Positions 35,231 to 48,511 of a DNA stretch of 64,000 nt are shown one piece after another (positions within the stretch are counted from its first letter, which is position 1; each line of letters begins with the position of its first letter). Under the pieces are notes generated by a model that did no database searches, had not been told where the DNA came from, and was given only the letters and a program-made list of their open reading frames with translations. Position numbers and translations under genes: made by a program. The stretch covers positions 304,428 through 368,427 of the forward strand of contig JADNRV010000038.1 in assembly GCA_015499995.1 (NCBI GenBank), given 5' to 3'. The DNA is from Flammula alnicola. Lineage: Eukaryota; Basidiomycota; Agaricomycetes; Agaricales; Strophariaceae.

Positions 35231-37205
35231 TGCAATGTTGGAAACGGAGGAATGAGCTTGTTGATTCTTGCGGCGTATGCAAGACGCTGGGCAGGACAAA
35301 GTGAAGAAAAAAAGACTAACGAGCAAAAAGGGGGCTGCGAGTTAGTCGCTGGCTGTATGTGAGCCGGGTGTGTGCTGATGGGACGGGAGTGGCTGAAACT
35401 CGGCTTGGACACTGCCTTGAACGACGAGCTTGCAGTTACGGGAGTCTGGCCGGAAAAGGAATTGGGTGGAAGGGCGAAAAGGGAAGGTTGATCAGGACTC
35501 CGTTTTTGAAGATGGCCTCAAGATAAATGACCATCAACAAAGCAGCGTCAACAACCCAAATATGGCCATGCCCGTTCACATCCCGTCCTCATTGGCTGCC
35601 GCTCATCCAGGCACATCCGAATCCGGACAACCCCGGAAACACCCTAAAATGAGACAATCCAAATCCAGATCCCTTCGACTTATTCTAGTCTCCCACGGAC
35701 CACCGCGTGACTGGTCCCCAAGCAGACCAGGCCTTAACAGGCAACCCACGATATAAATCGGGAACTGGCCCGGACCTCCTTATAACCCACCCTCCTCACT
35801 CTCCCCACCCAACAACCACATGTCCCCGCGATTCCCGCCCATCCGCAGCACCTGCTTCTTCACCTCTATCTATCTATCCAGCATTCATTCATAGCATTAC
35901 AAACATACCAGCCCCTCTCCCTACATCACCAAGCAACTGCCGAATTGCAATGTCATTCCGCGGCAAAATGTACATACCGTACGCACAAAGTTCTCTTCGC
36001 ATTGCTTATTTTGTTTAAAGGCGAGGCATCCAAAAACGCCACTTCCACTCTCCGGCGCTTCTCAGTGCGCTTCGTAAGTCACCGCGTTCTATATTCTCTC
36101 TCACATGCAGATGCCGTACAGATGTCACTTCTCCACTTGGTGCCTTACCCCCTCTAAGTAGACGCCCCTGCGTTTAATTGAAATGTCAATCATCTACCCA
36201 GGGTCAACTAGATATGTGCGTCGTTCAAATCAGTATCACAATTAACACAGCGAAAACAAGCACTGACATCACAATTTGTGTGGCATACGCACAGATTCGA
36301 AACCTTTCTTATAAGTACTCTTCATCCCGGTAGCTTTGCTCTGCGTGCCTGCACACCCTCGCACTCGCACAAATAGAGAAGAGACGAAAGACAAGAACAA
36401 CAAGAAGATCTCACCATTGCACGGCGGAGAAATGTCGATTGAAGTTTGACAGTGCCCTGGAAAGGTCAAGCTCACCGGTTCTTTGAAATTCAAACTGTCA
36501 GCAGCCAATCTGTCTAGAAGTTCTGTATGAGTCTTGTTCGCTTGTGGGGAGCTGGATTGCGTCAGGTTCTGACATACCCCCTTCATACCTCAGACTGGAC
36601 CTCATGTCATTAGCACCTCGCGGCACTGCTGTCAGTTGGCTGTCGGCCCCTCCCTAGCGCGAACTTAAAGTATGGTGATACGGATCTCCTCGTCGCATCG
36701 CTTCGGACGCTTCCCCTGCACTCTCCTCTGCAGCAAAATATCTCGGACCTACACCATACTTGAAGAGTAGAAATGGCTGGCGCCGCGACACGTCTATTCA
36801 TCGTCTCCTGTCGACCGGGAATTCGGAAAATGAAACGCTGGAACGGCAATTGTAAACTACCAAACTCCAAACACAATTGCCTAGGAGTCCCAACCCGAAT
36901 TTCCAATCATTGTCGCGAACTTCGGCAGAGTAGATTGTCCTGTAGACTCTATGCTTTGCGCTCTCGATCTAATTAATCGATAGACTCGCATGCCTATTGT
37001 TAAAACTGAGGTTCTTACATAGATAAACGACAGAACTTCTCCAGGGTAACACAATGAAATGAAATAGAACATACCGCCTTTTTACATTTACACTTCAATG
37101 TAGAAGTTGAGAACGTTGAGAAGGTGAGAAGCCTGAGGCCGAGCCACTTCGAAGGTGCAATCATGAAGCTTCGACGAGCACACGTTGTGATCATGACAGC
37201 CAATT
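35231..37205. other. Intergenic region with weak coding signals
   Basis: About 2 kb upstream of the MADS-box gene. On the plus strand a small spliced frame can be drawn: 35950-35978, 36026-36073 and 36111-36177, 47 codons, with good GTACGC and GTAAGT donors. It has no recognisable features, so a non-coding transcript is equally likely. On the minus strand, 36480-36586 encodes a coding-like stretch (HTELLDRLAADSLNFKEP) ending at a GTGAGC donor, with no clear continuation. Confidence 0.3.
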
Positions 37206-37493
37206 ATTAGGGACAGTCAGAGTAGACGATTTTCATACGATTATAGGTCCGATTATAGGTCTTGATTTTGTCGTGATTATGGAGATTTTTTTGGGTCACC
37301 ATAATCGTGGGAACACAGAATCACAGAATCGTTGCACGAATCTCCTCCGGAGGAGATTCGTGCAACATGAATCGGATTCTGGGTCCTCGATTCTGTGGTT
37401 TGGGAAGAATTCCAGGTCAAAAATCGGACCAGAATTGCTATCATAATCACAAGTGTAATCGTGTCAGAATCGACAACTTTGACTGTCCCTAAT
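37206..37493. mobile_element. 288-bp foldback (hairpin) element
   Basis: The whole segment is an imperfect palindrome. The ends read ATTAGGGACAGTCA and, inverted, TGACTGTCCCTAAT. The arms can be paired throughout with mismatches and small gaps, and the centre (37331-37366) is a perfect 36-bp palindrome. The geometric centre of the element coincides with that of the palindrome. There is no coding capacity and I could not define a target-site duplication. It fits a foldback MITE. Confidence 0.75.
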
Positions 37494-39671
37494 GTGTGTG
37501 TGCAAAAGATGCTGAATGCGATGGAAGCCAAGTTTGGATGTGAAGTGGGTGTCCACCTGTTTAAGGCTATGACCATTTGGCGATATGCTGAACGTCGCGG
37601 AAGCACTAATGGTGCGCACGACATCTCTGTTGTATCTTTTCGCTTTCTGTCTGGACCTCTCGTAGCCACTGGGCTGTCGTTCTCTTCAAAATACATCCCC
37701 TCGCCTAATCCAATTTGCTAATAGATCTATCCTTCACGAACGTGTACAGCTCGGACTGATATACCAATAATGCACAAGGAAAGGCTGGCCGTCAAACCGT
37801 TTCCTTCAAACTACATACCTAGTTGAACCTGCCTGACTCACGAAGTTGACGGGCGCTTAGGACATCAGCCGCACCTTGGGCTCGAACAGTAAATATATGA
37901 GATAAACTGAAAGCATGTATATTGCTACTCCTGAACGAAAAATTGTTGAACGCAATCAGTATTGCGATCAACACGCGGCAGCAAAATGGCCGGGGTTTTT
38001 GAGGGGCGTTACATTGGACGTCGACCTGGTAGGCACTCATATACTGTACAGAAGCTCCCTAGCGATCGGATTCGCGATTGCAATTATAGACAGACGTGTG
38101 AGTGAATGCGGTGCACAGAGTTAGTGTCTGATGGTGGCTCTCGTCGAGCGCTTATCTATAACACAGTCTGTCAAAGACTCAATTACTGAAAAATGCAGTG
38201 TTGATGTTCGCCTTTTATTATTCAGCCACGTAAGATTATAAAACCTACAGGCGATCCACCTTGTCAACAGTGCTACGGAAAATAATCTTCCGATTCCGGA
38301 ATTAAGGAGTGGCGTGCGTCACGGTGCATGCATCCACTGGAAATATTCCAGAATCTAGACCTGGCTGAGGCTGCGATCCACATGCAATCCCTATACAGCA
38401 TGCATCCAAGGTAATTCCGCATTCAACTACCTCGATAGTCGTGCGCCATATCCACGCCACATTGACCCAACGCAGAACACTCCCAAATAAGTTATGTTGA
38501 GATTCACCTGGATTACTTCGCTTTTGAGATTGTCCGGATACCTGTCGACATAGTTCCCCACGTGTTTGTCGATTTCTTTAAACAAGATAAGTCATTGTCA
38601 TTGCGAAAGATGCAGCGGCGACTCCAAAGTCACTTTGTTAAGTCCCCGGGAGTACGTTAACATTGTGTCTAAACCCTCCTCCTTCCCGGTCCGACAAGGC
38701 ACATGTGCACAGAGTCCACCTTCTTTACCTAGCTCCCAAACCTCCGAAAGTAGTCCCGGTAAGTTCGCTGAACGAAGAGCTTATCAAGCCTTACCTCCAT
38801 GTACGTCTTCACATTGTATCATCGCACCATCGAAAATCCATAGAATCAAAATTTTGGTCATCATATTACAAACAAGCTCTTTAACAGAACTAAATGCGTT
38901 CAAAATCATATCCAGAAGGCCATGGTCATAAAGTAAAAAAGAGTGCAAATAGTTGGAAACAAATGAAAAGAAAGAAAAAGGTGCGATCGTCATCTTGTTG
39001 AATTTTTTTATTGCCCCATATCGCTCGACGCCATTATTGAGCAACGCAGATGCAGATTCCACCATCGAATCCTCCCGACATGCATGCAGAGCAAGGAATG
39101 AAGAGAAAACCCCGACAACGAGAATACACAAAGGCAGAGAAACGGAGCGACGGGCGCGAGATGTCCAGCATCTTTCTCAATGTAAATGCCCGCCAAACCG
39201 TAGTCCAACCCCATGTACCCCATCGTAGAAGCCATCCCACAAGACCCCAAGCCCACATACACACCTAAGAAGATGGCGCCTCTGCGCTCTTCAGATCTCC
39301 ACCTGCGCCCTCCGTTTTTTAATTATTGATTTTGACATTTGAAGAATAGGCGTCGAGCTGTTATTTGTCTCCGATCGCTTGGGTCTTCTCCAATATCTTG
39401 ATCGCCGTCTTCTCCAAATAGCGCCCAATATACACCCTTCAGAGGGTTGGTAGCAAGCGCGAGGTCTCTTCATGGCGTGGTCTTCTATCCTCCAGTCAGG
39501 GCGCAAAAAATTCGTGCTGCGCATAACGGGGTCCAGAGTATCGTCATGGCGGGTTTGAGTTAGGTCGTCAGGTCTTTTCTCCATCTTCACGTGTTAAGAA
39601 GCTTGATGTTCCTCGATTCCATTAGCCGACTTCCAACAGTCAGGAGTCCCCTGGAGCCTGTGGAACCTAAA
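37494..39671. other. Intergenic region with unresolved minus-strand open frames
   Basis: About 2.2 kb. Minus-strand frames near 39008-39262 (with VGLGSCGMASTMGYMGLDYG) and 39291-39590 look partly coding, but I could not connect them or name a family. The rest shows nothing recognisable. Confidence 0.3.
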
Positions 39672-42600
39672 TCAGGTTGTTGCCGGAGGGCCTATTGAAA
39701 GGAGGGCCTGAGCGACTCGGTCTTCGAAGCCTAGAGGGCTATTCAAGGTCCTGTGGTATACTTGTTGGAGAGCCGAAAATATCTTGGATGACGAGGTGAT
39801 TTGGTGTTGCGCTAGCCACGAGTTAGGCATGATGTTGAACAGATATTCCGCTGTGTCTTCATCTAGCAGGCAAAAAAAGAAGAGGAAAGGAGAAGCAAGA
39901 GATAAAGGAGACGAGGAGAACATCAATGAAAGGAGACGACAATGGAAGGCAAATAAATGAAGAATTGAGAAGACGAAGAAGATAGAAGGAAAACATCACT
40001 ACAGCGTGAGTTACCCCTAAGGAATGAGCCAACCGCCACGTACCACTTGGCTCCACCAGGCCCATCTGGTTCGTGCCCTCGAGCCTGCTCAAATGCACAT
40101 CTTCACAGCCGTCGTCGCGACACATCCCACCCCCAGGAATCTCGTATTGACAAAGCCGCTTGAAAGGATCAAGTAATTTGACCGAAGCAGCCAACTTGAG
40201 TGGTTTCAAGTCTGGCAACGAGATGCTTGCACTAGAAGAAGAGAAAGAATAGGGAGAAATAGAAGGTTTAGCATACACAGAATATGAATCAGAAGACAAA
40301 GACGACTGAGTCGGCGTGTACATGTGTGGTGAGGAGAGAGAGGACAAATCATGAGAAGGCGAAAATTGGTCTGATAACTTGCGTCGAGGGTAGTCTCGCA
40401 ATCGCGGGTACGACTCAAAAGGAGAATGATACGCGGCAAAAGAGTCGGCGTCAGCTTGAGCTTGAAGTTCATTGGTGGAGCTGGTTATGTCCGAGAGGTC
40501 CAGCCTTTTTGCGTCTTGCTTTGGGAGGGCTGGTAGCGTCGAGCTCACCTAATACATCAAGAAAAATGAAGCGCAAAGAGGATCAGCGATTAGATAACGA
40601 ACAGCCCTGCCGCGGCGAAGGGAATAAAACGAACTCGCAGGACGCACCTGTGTCGACGGCGACGGGCTTGGGTCGGCGTCGACTGGACCTTCTGCTAATG
40701 CAGTTCGTTGCAGCGGTAGCTTCTGTTCGCCTTGCTCTTGAAGAAAATCTTGGCCAGATCGCTGTGTGACGTCATCAGGTAATAATCAAAGAACATATAT
40801 GCACGAAATTTGTCAAAACCAATCAAGCCGAGAGAGATTGAAGAAAGGTCGGCGGAGGACATCCACAACAGCAGAGGTGGGCAAGTAAACAAAAAGAAGA
40901 GTATCAGGAATCCTAGTGAGAAAGCTGCCTGACCACATAGGAGGGAAATAGCCTTGCCACTTGTGCTTTCTGTGCCTCGCAGGCCACATCTAGAAAAATG
41001 GAAATATCGGGGCAGTCGGGAAATAGACAAAGCATGCAAAAGAAAGGGGAAAGTTTCAGTCACAGGGTAGAATAGCAAGGACGCACACATGAACAGGGGC
41101 ATGCGCCAGCAGGGAAATTGTGAGAGAATCGTGCAAACAAAGGACGGTCGTATGACACGAGATGGATGATGCGTTTTTAGCACAAGAGATCCCAAAGCCA
41201 CAGGGTCGGAGATGAAAATAAGATGGCGAAGAGAGAAAAGGAAGAACGAGTAAAGAGATCAGTGGGAGAGAGCATATCGCAGATACGAGCGCGAGAGAGG
41301 AACGATGACTTGCCTTGGTCTTGGACCGACTTCCGGTCCAGCTGATTGGCTCCGGCACTATCGGTACCATCTGCAGTAGGCGCTGCCAAGAATCAAGAAC
41401 ATAAGCATGACGAAGAACCCCCAAAAGATGAAGGGAAAATACACTCAGGAGATTCGTTAATGCCCTTACTAAATCCAGGAGGTGAAAATCTGGAATCCCC
41501 GTTGGAAGCTAGACGGAATCTCAGCGTTAAATCCCAAGCAAAATAAAGGAAAATTAGGCTTACGAGGAGGAGTGGCGGATTCAGAATGTCGACCGTTCTT
41601 GGTGACGAGCGAGTCATTGGAACTTTCCTCCGTCACTGACGACATCACAACATCAACTTCTTCCTGCTTTAAGGAAGCAGAATGATTTTGCGTAGTCGAT
41701 GGTGGTCTCGTTTCGGGATTGGATCTCGCCATCTGTCAGAGCAAGGTCAATCAAACAAAAGTGCAACAGATATAAGATGCTCACTGCAAGCTTCTTTAGA
41801 CGAGTCTCTTCTTCTCGCTGAGCGATCAATTCTCGCATCTTACGGATTTCAAGTTCCTTCTGCGCAAGAGCGGCAGGTGACATATTATTGCTGCTCGATG
41901 AGGTCGGTCTGAGAGGAGCAGGAGAAGGGTATTTGCTGATTCTGCCCCGTTTATTGTTGTCCCGCCTGAGCCACACTTGGTCCTCAAAAGATGGCTGTAA
42001 AGCCTGCGGATAACCCTCGCCATCATCCTCGCTATCGCTGAGATCGATGACACATCTCCTCGAACCACCGATGTTGTGAAAGCTAGTTCCAGTGGTCAGG
42101 CGACGAGTGATACCCGACGCATGGACAGGTCCATTCGAACGCTCAATACGGCTGGTCGAGTCGTGCCTCCGAGGCGCTGGATCGAAGTCGACGAAATCAG
42201 AAGCTACCGGACGTTTAGTACCGCGACGTGGGGCGACTCTCTGGGGCGTTATGATCTGGTCGCTCGATGGAGTTACGAGGGTTTGGTCAGAACTCTGAGA
42301 AAAAGTCGTAGTTGTCGAACCAACGGATGTAGGTGGTGCTTCGCTGGAAGATGGTGGTGGTTCGGCGGACGATGGCGGCGGTTCAGCAAACGAATAGTCC
42401 AACGCGTTATATTGACTTGGGTCGCCTTTCCTTGCGTCCCGTTCAACAATCTGTTCGTCTTCAGGTGTCCTATCGACGTCCATTTCATTGGAAGGTTGCT
42501 TGGGCTCTGGAGGAGGTGCAACGACTGCAGCCGGAGCTTCCAGCACTTGAACAGACCCAATACTCTTGAGGAAATCCTCGACGGCCTCGGTAGGTACGAC

Positions 42601-43844
42601 AGGGCCCTTAATCACATCTTCCTTGTCGGGGCTTAATACGTGGGACGAGTCGGTGGATGACTCGGCAGAAGTGGAGTGCTTCAGCTTTCGAGAGGCCTGA
42701 ACAGCAGCCTTTCTGGCCATCAGTTCCTGTCGCCGCAGGCGTTCCATATCATGTAAGTCTGAACCGAATGGGCTATCTGATGTAGGAATGGAGGTGGTCG
42801 TCGAGGGAGGTGTGGTCGATCTGGTCGACGTGTCTACCGCTGGCAATGTTTCCGAATCAACGGACGTCCTTCGTTTCTCTGGTATTGGAGGTGGTGGCAT
42901 AAGAACAGACTGTTGTAACTGTCCAAAGGTCTCCGGCGTATATGGGATTATGCCGGACGTATCAAAAGTGTCCGGTAGGCGAAGGTTAAGTTCAGTGAAC
43001 ACATAATGTAAAATTTCTCTGCTGAGTCCAGATTCAACAAGATGGTCGAATGGTACACCCCAACCCAGAAGGTCCAGGATGATGTCTTTGACGGTATCAT
43101 ATTCATCTTGGGTTACTGCAAAAAAGTGAGAATGACAAATGATCTGCAATGTCAATAAAACTTACAAGATAGTCCAGGGCGAACATGATCTGAATCCAAG
43201 AGAGAAAACGACGGGTTTAATTCTGGCTCAGAAATAAGTTCCATGGGAAAGTCCGAAGGTTCTTGCTCCTGCTCTAATACGGACATATACGGAACAGGCT
43301 CCGATATCCTCTCCATGAGCGTTGGGGCCGGCGCCAGAGGTGGCTGCACCTCGGTCGTAGGAGGCTTATACGAAGGCGCTGGTTCTGGAGTCGGGGTGGA
43401 AAGTTTCTTTTCGGCGACCTTCTCAGGTTCCGGAGTCGTGGCTGTTTTGACAGGCTTCGGAGACCTGGATGGCTTGCGTATAGGAGGAGCGGTTGGCTGT
43501 TTGAAGAGAGGGGGCGGTTCTTCTTCTTCACTGATCTCGCCCTCCTCGCGCGATTGGCCCTCCTCGTCGGCAACCGGCGCTTTCGCGACCTTCTCACTAG
43601 GCGGTGGATTGGGCAGCACGCTATCAGCCATCAACACATCCGGAATATTGTCCTCTCCAAAGCCATAATCCAATTGGAATGAATCACTTGGCGGGGGAGG
43701 TCGCGATGGTATTGGAGCAGCAGGCTTTTCAGGCGGTGGTTTTCGCCGTTTCGCCTTCAACGTTGACAGAGCAGCAGCACGCAGGGATTCGACGGGGTCC
43801 GTGGCAGGGTCAGATACCATAGTTGTAGTAGATGACGCATCCAT
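39672..43844 (-). CDS. Red1/ZFC3H1-type zinc-finger protein (zf-C3H1 domain)
   Basis: Comparable proteins (fission yeast Red1, human ZFC3H1) scaffold the nuclear complex that delivers aberrant or meiotic RNAs to the exosome. Nine minus-strand exons sum to 3177 nt (1058 residues): 43844-43166, 43115-41785, 41732-41564, 41508-41443, 41382-41314, 40989-40937, 40761-40648, 40548-40044 and 39862-39672. The intron after 41314 uses a GC donor (GCAAGT). Near the C-terminus the finger runs CQYEIPGGGMC, then CRDDGC and EDVH, spacing C-x9-C-x4-C-x3-H, as in the zf-C3H1 family. The N-terminal two thirds are disordered (Pro/Ser/Glu-rich, an EEGEISEEEE acidic run) and a coiled-coil-like segment rich in Glu/Arg (QKELEIRKMRELIAQREEE) follows. 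The donor after exon 6 is uncertain. RNA-decay function is inferred from the finger and overall architecture. Confidence 0.72.
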
Positions 43845-45903
43845 ATGATGAGATGGCGAGTGTGATTGTAGCACAAAAGCTCGTGGCGGATATCGTAGAG
43901 TAGGAAAATTTGGAGATTCGTCGACGATGGTGGTTTGAAGACTATGGATGACAGAGCATGCAGTATCGGAGAAATCCTTGTGTTTACAGAGTCGCCCGCT
44001 TTTTGGCTGCACTACTCTCCCACGGGTGGATATCACGGACGCACGGACCCTGACCATGCTTTCTTCCGTGCTTATCCACCAAGTCCGAGTCCACCAAATG
44101 TTTTTTTTATTCACCTTCCTCCCAGAATTCATATCCTTCGATGTTTCCAACAATTTTCATTCATCAAGAGAGCAATTATCTGCGCATATAGACATTGGTC
44201 TACTGTTGCTGGGTTCTGCCAATGCATACCAGCGACGAACAGTACAATTCAAGATGAAGTTCCGCGCCTAACAACCAATTATCCTGCCTGACTGAAGAAT
44301 CCCATAACGTCGGCGGGTTTAGGACCGAGAAGACGTATTTCCTCAAGGCCGGGGACAATGCAGACCTCACGACATCGATGATGTTATTATATGCGCGCTG
44401 CGGTTACTGGGACAAGACATGATCCAGGCTACTATGCTAGACAATTTGTTCCCGCACACGCCGAAACCTATCTTTCGGTGATATGAAGAATTACTTGTTC
44501 AAGTAGGGGTTGGCATCCCACTTTTCATTGTTGTCTATGAATGCCACTGATTGCGTGACAGGATATCTCGTGGACGAAAGTTTACGCTATTTCACGATTC
44601 TATATCAATCGTAGCATGTCATACACGAAGTTGTCGTCCTCAAGGTGTTTGTCATCTGTTATCTCTTTCATATGCAATCTCGATATGAATGGGAAAAAAA
44701 ACTTCAGGATAGTATCATGAAGAAACCTGGGAAATGAACAGGCGGGATTAACGTAGCTAGGGCAAATTGTGCAATATTTCAGGCTTTCGATGTGAATTCG
44801 TGATCACTCTCAGAAACCATGTGGCCACCCATACCAGACAAATCGCAATTCAGTAGCAGGCACCGCTAGAACGTACCGAAGTTTACATCGCGACAAGGAG
44901 TCAAGAACGCTTTCAAAGAGCAAACGAGGCAAGACGCACACCTTTGAAAATCGGATTTGTGAGGCTGACTTCGGCGAAAGCTGCTGCTGTGGAATTTCAA
45001 AGGTATGCCAATTCGGTCTTGGGGAGGAACGTATCAAATAATAATATTAATAACGTCGATCTTAGGAACTAGCGCTCGCTTTACGATCTATATAATAACA
45101 GAAGCATTTGGTGTTGCTTTGCTCGATAAGAGGTCAGCATTTCCTGAAATTCAAGAAGCAGCAACGCTACTACGATATGCAATTTGATGTGATTTTTTTG
45201 GTGACCCGGTGATGCGTTACGCTCATGCAAATCTCTTATAGATCACTTTACCCATCTATTCGTTACATTGGTCACCATTGCAAAATGAATCCGCATAAGA
45301 AGATGCAAGCCGCTACCACCTCTTCTGGGGGAAGCCATCACCATCATTCTATGGGCTCAGTCGGACAATAAATAACGATGCGCCCACAGACCCTTTTTAC
45401 GTTCCTAACTCCTTTCTGCGCGCTCAGGGGCCTTTGGGCGGGATTGTTCTTTTGTCAGAGGCGCCAATCTCATCGTGTTCTTGTCGTGCAGTTGGTCTCA
45501 TCGACTCTCCAAGGTCTGGTACGTAAATTTCCCAAGTCGATGACTCGAAAAATCACAATAAATGAAGGAGCAAATGGGTACACGATGAAGAATCAAGTCG
45601 ATGTTAAGCGAATGTGCTGCTATCCACTCCAGAGTCCAGAGTCCAAGTGCCCTCAGCGCCGCAAAATGATACATATCACGTTGCTATGAGCGGTCCGTGG
45701 GACTCGGAATGCTGATACGCTGAAGAATGTTCTTATCTTTCCCCTTTTCGTCATTGAATTTCTTCTCGGCCTCTTGTCCCATCCTAGTTCGTCTCGCGTC
45801 CATTGTCGACCCCAACCGCATTCTTATTACCTACACCGCCAAAATGTAAAAAGATGGGTGTGATATGGGATCAGTGATGTGACCACCATGTTTCCACATG
45901 CGA
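43845..45903. other. Gene-poor region
   Basis: About 2 kb. The part next to 43844 should hold the promoter of the zinc-finger gene. Only short open frames without coding features are seen elsewhere. Confidence 0.4.
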
Positions 45904-46005
45904 TACGGCCAAGGGGCTCCCAGCGGAAAATGCCGAGACCTCCACTCCCCCAGCAGCGTCCCAAATGGGGCGAATCTAAGCGAAATCAAAAATCGCTAAA
46001 TCAGG
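45904..46005 (+). repeat. Dispersed repeat, copy A of an inverted pair
   Basis: Matches 48512-48627 in inverted orientation. Shared words include AAGGGGCTCCCAGCGGAAAA, TGCCGAGACCTCCACTCCCC and CAGCGTCCCAAATGGGG. Both copies encode the same short peptide region (QQRPKWGESKR) in one frame, so the repeat may derive from a coding element such as a retroelement or Helitron. Confidence 0.7.
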
Positions 46006-46339
46006 CGATGGCTGTTATCAGACGTGATCAATCTTGGGCGAAAACATGGAATCGAGAGTAGGACATAGCTTGAATAAGTAAGCTAATACATGTAAACTAA
46101 ATACTAATACTAGAAGTGAAAGCCTTGGTGCTTTTTTGTGGGAGAACCTTGCCTTGAAGAAGTGGACGCGGTGTTTGCGACTCTAGTCTCTCCGATCGAC
46201 TTGGTCTTTTGTCTGCTATTCAGCGGGCGTACAAATCAAACTTATAAAGACTTCGGACTGAAATGATTCCCCGAAAGGTGCTGAGTGAGAGTGCGCAAAT
46301 ATACTAACTGATGACTGAGTTATTGTTTACAAAGCATTA

Positions 46340-46366
46340 CTAGTGCGTCCCCGTGCTCCGCACGGG
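46340..46366 (-). other. Helitron 3' terminus: CTAG end with adjacent hairpin
   Basis: Read on the minus strand, a hairpin with the 7-bp stem CCCGTGC/GCACGGG and a 3-base loop (46350-46366) is followed after six bases by CTAG (46340-46343) and then a T. This is the standard Helitron 3' end (a short GC-rich hairpin upstream of CTRR, inserted before T). Its orientation agrees with the Helitron protein fragment just upstream on the same strand. Confidence 0.7.
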
Positions 46367-46399
46367 TACTTGCCGATTAAGAATCATGCTACATATCAT

Positions 46400-46868
46400 T
46401 TATTCAGCAATAGAATATGCTCCAGGTTTTCCAGGTGTTGCGGAATTATCGTGCAGAACGGAGTTATCAGAATGACTACTGTTGTTTTCTTCATCCATCT
46501 CAGGAGTTTTCGTCTTCCTGCTGCTAACAGGTGGAGTGTGGACAGTCGCTGAAGGACCAGCTGTATTATCCGCAATGATGCAAGATGAAGGAGTGTTTCG
46601 ACACCCATGGATGTGAAGGCGAGAGCAGCATGACATTTTTGCCAAAACCATTATACTCGTTTGTTTGCAACGTGAACAAATTGTTGAGAGAAAACGGCGG
46701 CATGTGAAGTGGTGGAAGCGAGACTTTTCCATGAGCACAGCACATCTCAAATTCGGATGGAGATTTTATCGAAGAAGTGGCACACTCATCAATCTGGCGC
46801 CAAGCACGACAAAATGGACAGAGGACATTCATATGGTTTAGAGCACGAATAGGATATGTATCAGACAC
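46400..46868 (-). pseudogene. Helitron helicase-like protein, N-terminal fragment
   Basis: The minus-strand translation starts with MNVLCPFCRAWRQIDE and continues through FEMCCAHGKVSLPPLHMPP. This is the Cys/His-rich leader that precedes the Rep domain in fungal Helitron proteins (usually C-x2-C-x-ALHW, then CCxxGKxxLPPL and PP). After FGKN the frame changes and coding similarity fades. The Rep and Pif1-like helicase domains are absent, and the Helitron 3' end lies only ~60 bp beyond. This is an internally deleted, non-autonomous remnant. Confidence 0.7.
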
Positions 46869-48511
46869 AGAATATCAAGCAACACAAAAGAGAGGGCTAT
46901 ACATTAATTACCATGAGCAAAGGTTTTTTTTATGATTAGAAGAGCATGTAGTGACGTACTCAATCCATCGAAGTTTTCAGCATAATTTGCACGCATAGTA
47001 ACATTTTCTCGTATGTCTATATCCATAGCATCTGGTTGTTGAGAATAGGTGATGATGGGAGATAGCATAGATGAAGGCTGCAATGAGATAAAGGTAGATT
47101 GGTAAGTCAGACGTAAGAATATGACAGGTACATGCATAGTACACGACACAGCCAATGACTCATGCGCTCATCATTTTCGAAAAGACTCCATGTGGTACAC
47201 GGTCAGTGTCAGCCTGCATTAACTGCCTGTAGGTCTGTATGTATCTGCATGGTCCAGCATTTCTTCAGTAACACATTCAGTGCGTCGACGTACCCCACGT
47301 GGTCTCCTCCGGCCGAGTACTTAAGGCACGTCAGCATGACCTCCAGCTCAAATGGAAGTATATGCTCGAAGACTTATTCGTGCGTCTTCGGAGGGTCGAT
47401 TGCGTTGAGCACATTGAAGAGGTTGGTGGAATAGCCATAGACGGGCCAGGCACGATAATCGGAGGTGCCAAAGCTGTTGGGATGAGAGTTGCGATAATTA
47501 GAACATACCCTCGCCCCACGCTCCTTCCACATCGGCACGAGCATCAGGTTATCTCCAGACTGTCTGCACAGATCTACAGGCAGTTGATGCAGGCTGGTTA
47601 GTATTGCGAGGCAAAAGCAGAGAGGATGAAGGTAAAAGGAAAGAACTGCAATGTTCGTTCGATCATCAATGCCCAAAACGGTTTGGGGGTTACATTTAAG
47701 TCACATGTGACTGCCGGTGTAAATAAGTGGGGCGGGGCCAACAAAAAACGGAACTCTTCATCGAGGACGATGCTCAAATGGATAGTGAAAAGAAACATGA
47801 GAGGGTCAGTGGAAATCTCTGAATAATGATCTCTGTACAAGAAGCGGAGTGATAAAACGGGATCGCAACCACGTTTGCGAAGCCCACGGCCTGAGAAACT
47901 GTGGGGCACCTAGCCTCTTTCGTTATAGTGATAGCAGACCTACAGTGCCCATCACCACCTCGCATCACCTGGTTTGGCAGGGAACAAACAAAAACACACA
48001 TTTGATAACTACATTTTCCCGGATACCCCAAATTTGTCAAAAACACTGGGAATGTGCTTAGATTCATGAGGGCAATCATTGGTGTGAATCTCAAGTCGAT
48101 CGGACAAGTTTTCAAAATTCCGGCCTTAGAAAAGTGAAACAAACCCTAACCCTCTGTCACAACCTACTATATAAGGTATGTTACGGTCACAGTCACACTT
48201 ACCCAAAGCTACCACCCAACCCTACAGAGCCGCCGGATCAGGCAGGAAAAGGGGATTTTTGGCCGAAAACCTCATAAACATTGTTTCTTGCCTTTCTTCA
48301 TCTTCTCTCCCTCAAATAATATAAAATTGGAGCCCTTTATTTTTTTTCCCAACCCCGAAAAAGTGAAACACCGTGGGAAAAAATGAGAAAACGCGTAAAT
48401 CACATTCTTTTCATGGGTTTCCTTCCTAAGAAAATCAGAAAAATTCTACAAAAAATTTCTCGGCACCAAACAGGAGGTGTTGGAGAGGTGGTGATGGGCA
48501 CTGTACGCCTT
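46869..48511. other. Probable interior of the Helitron remnant and unassigned DNA
   Basis: About 1.6 kb with no supported gene. It lies upstream of the Helitron fragment in the element's orientation and may belong to it, but I could not recognise a 5' TC terminus. Confidence 0.3.

Noticed and set aside
36111..36177. Small secreted or pheromone-like peptide at 35950-36177
   Set aside because: It has no signal peptide and does not end in a CaaX box; without RNA support it is only a drawable frame.
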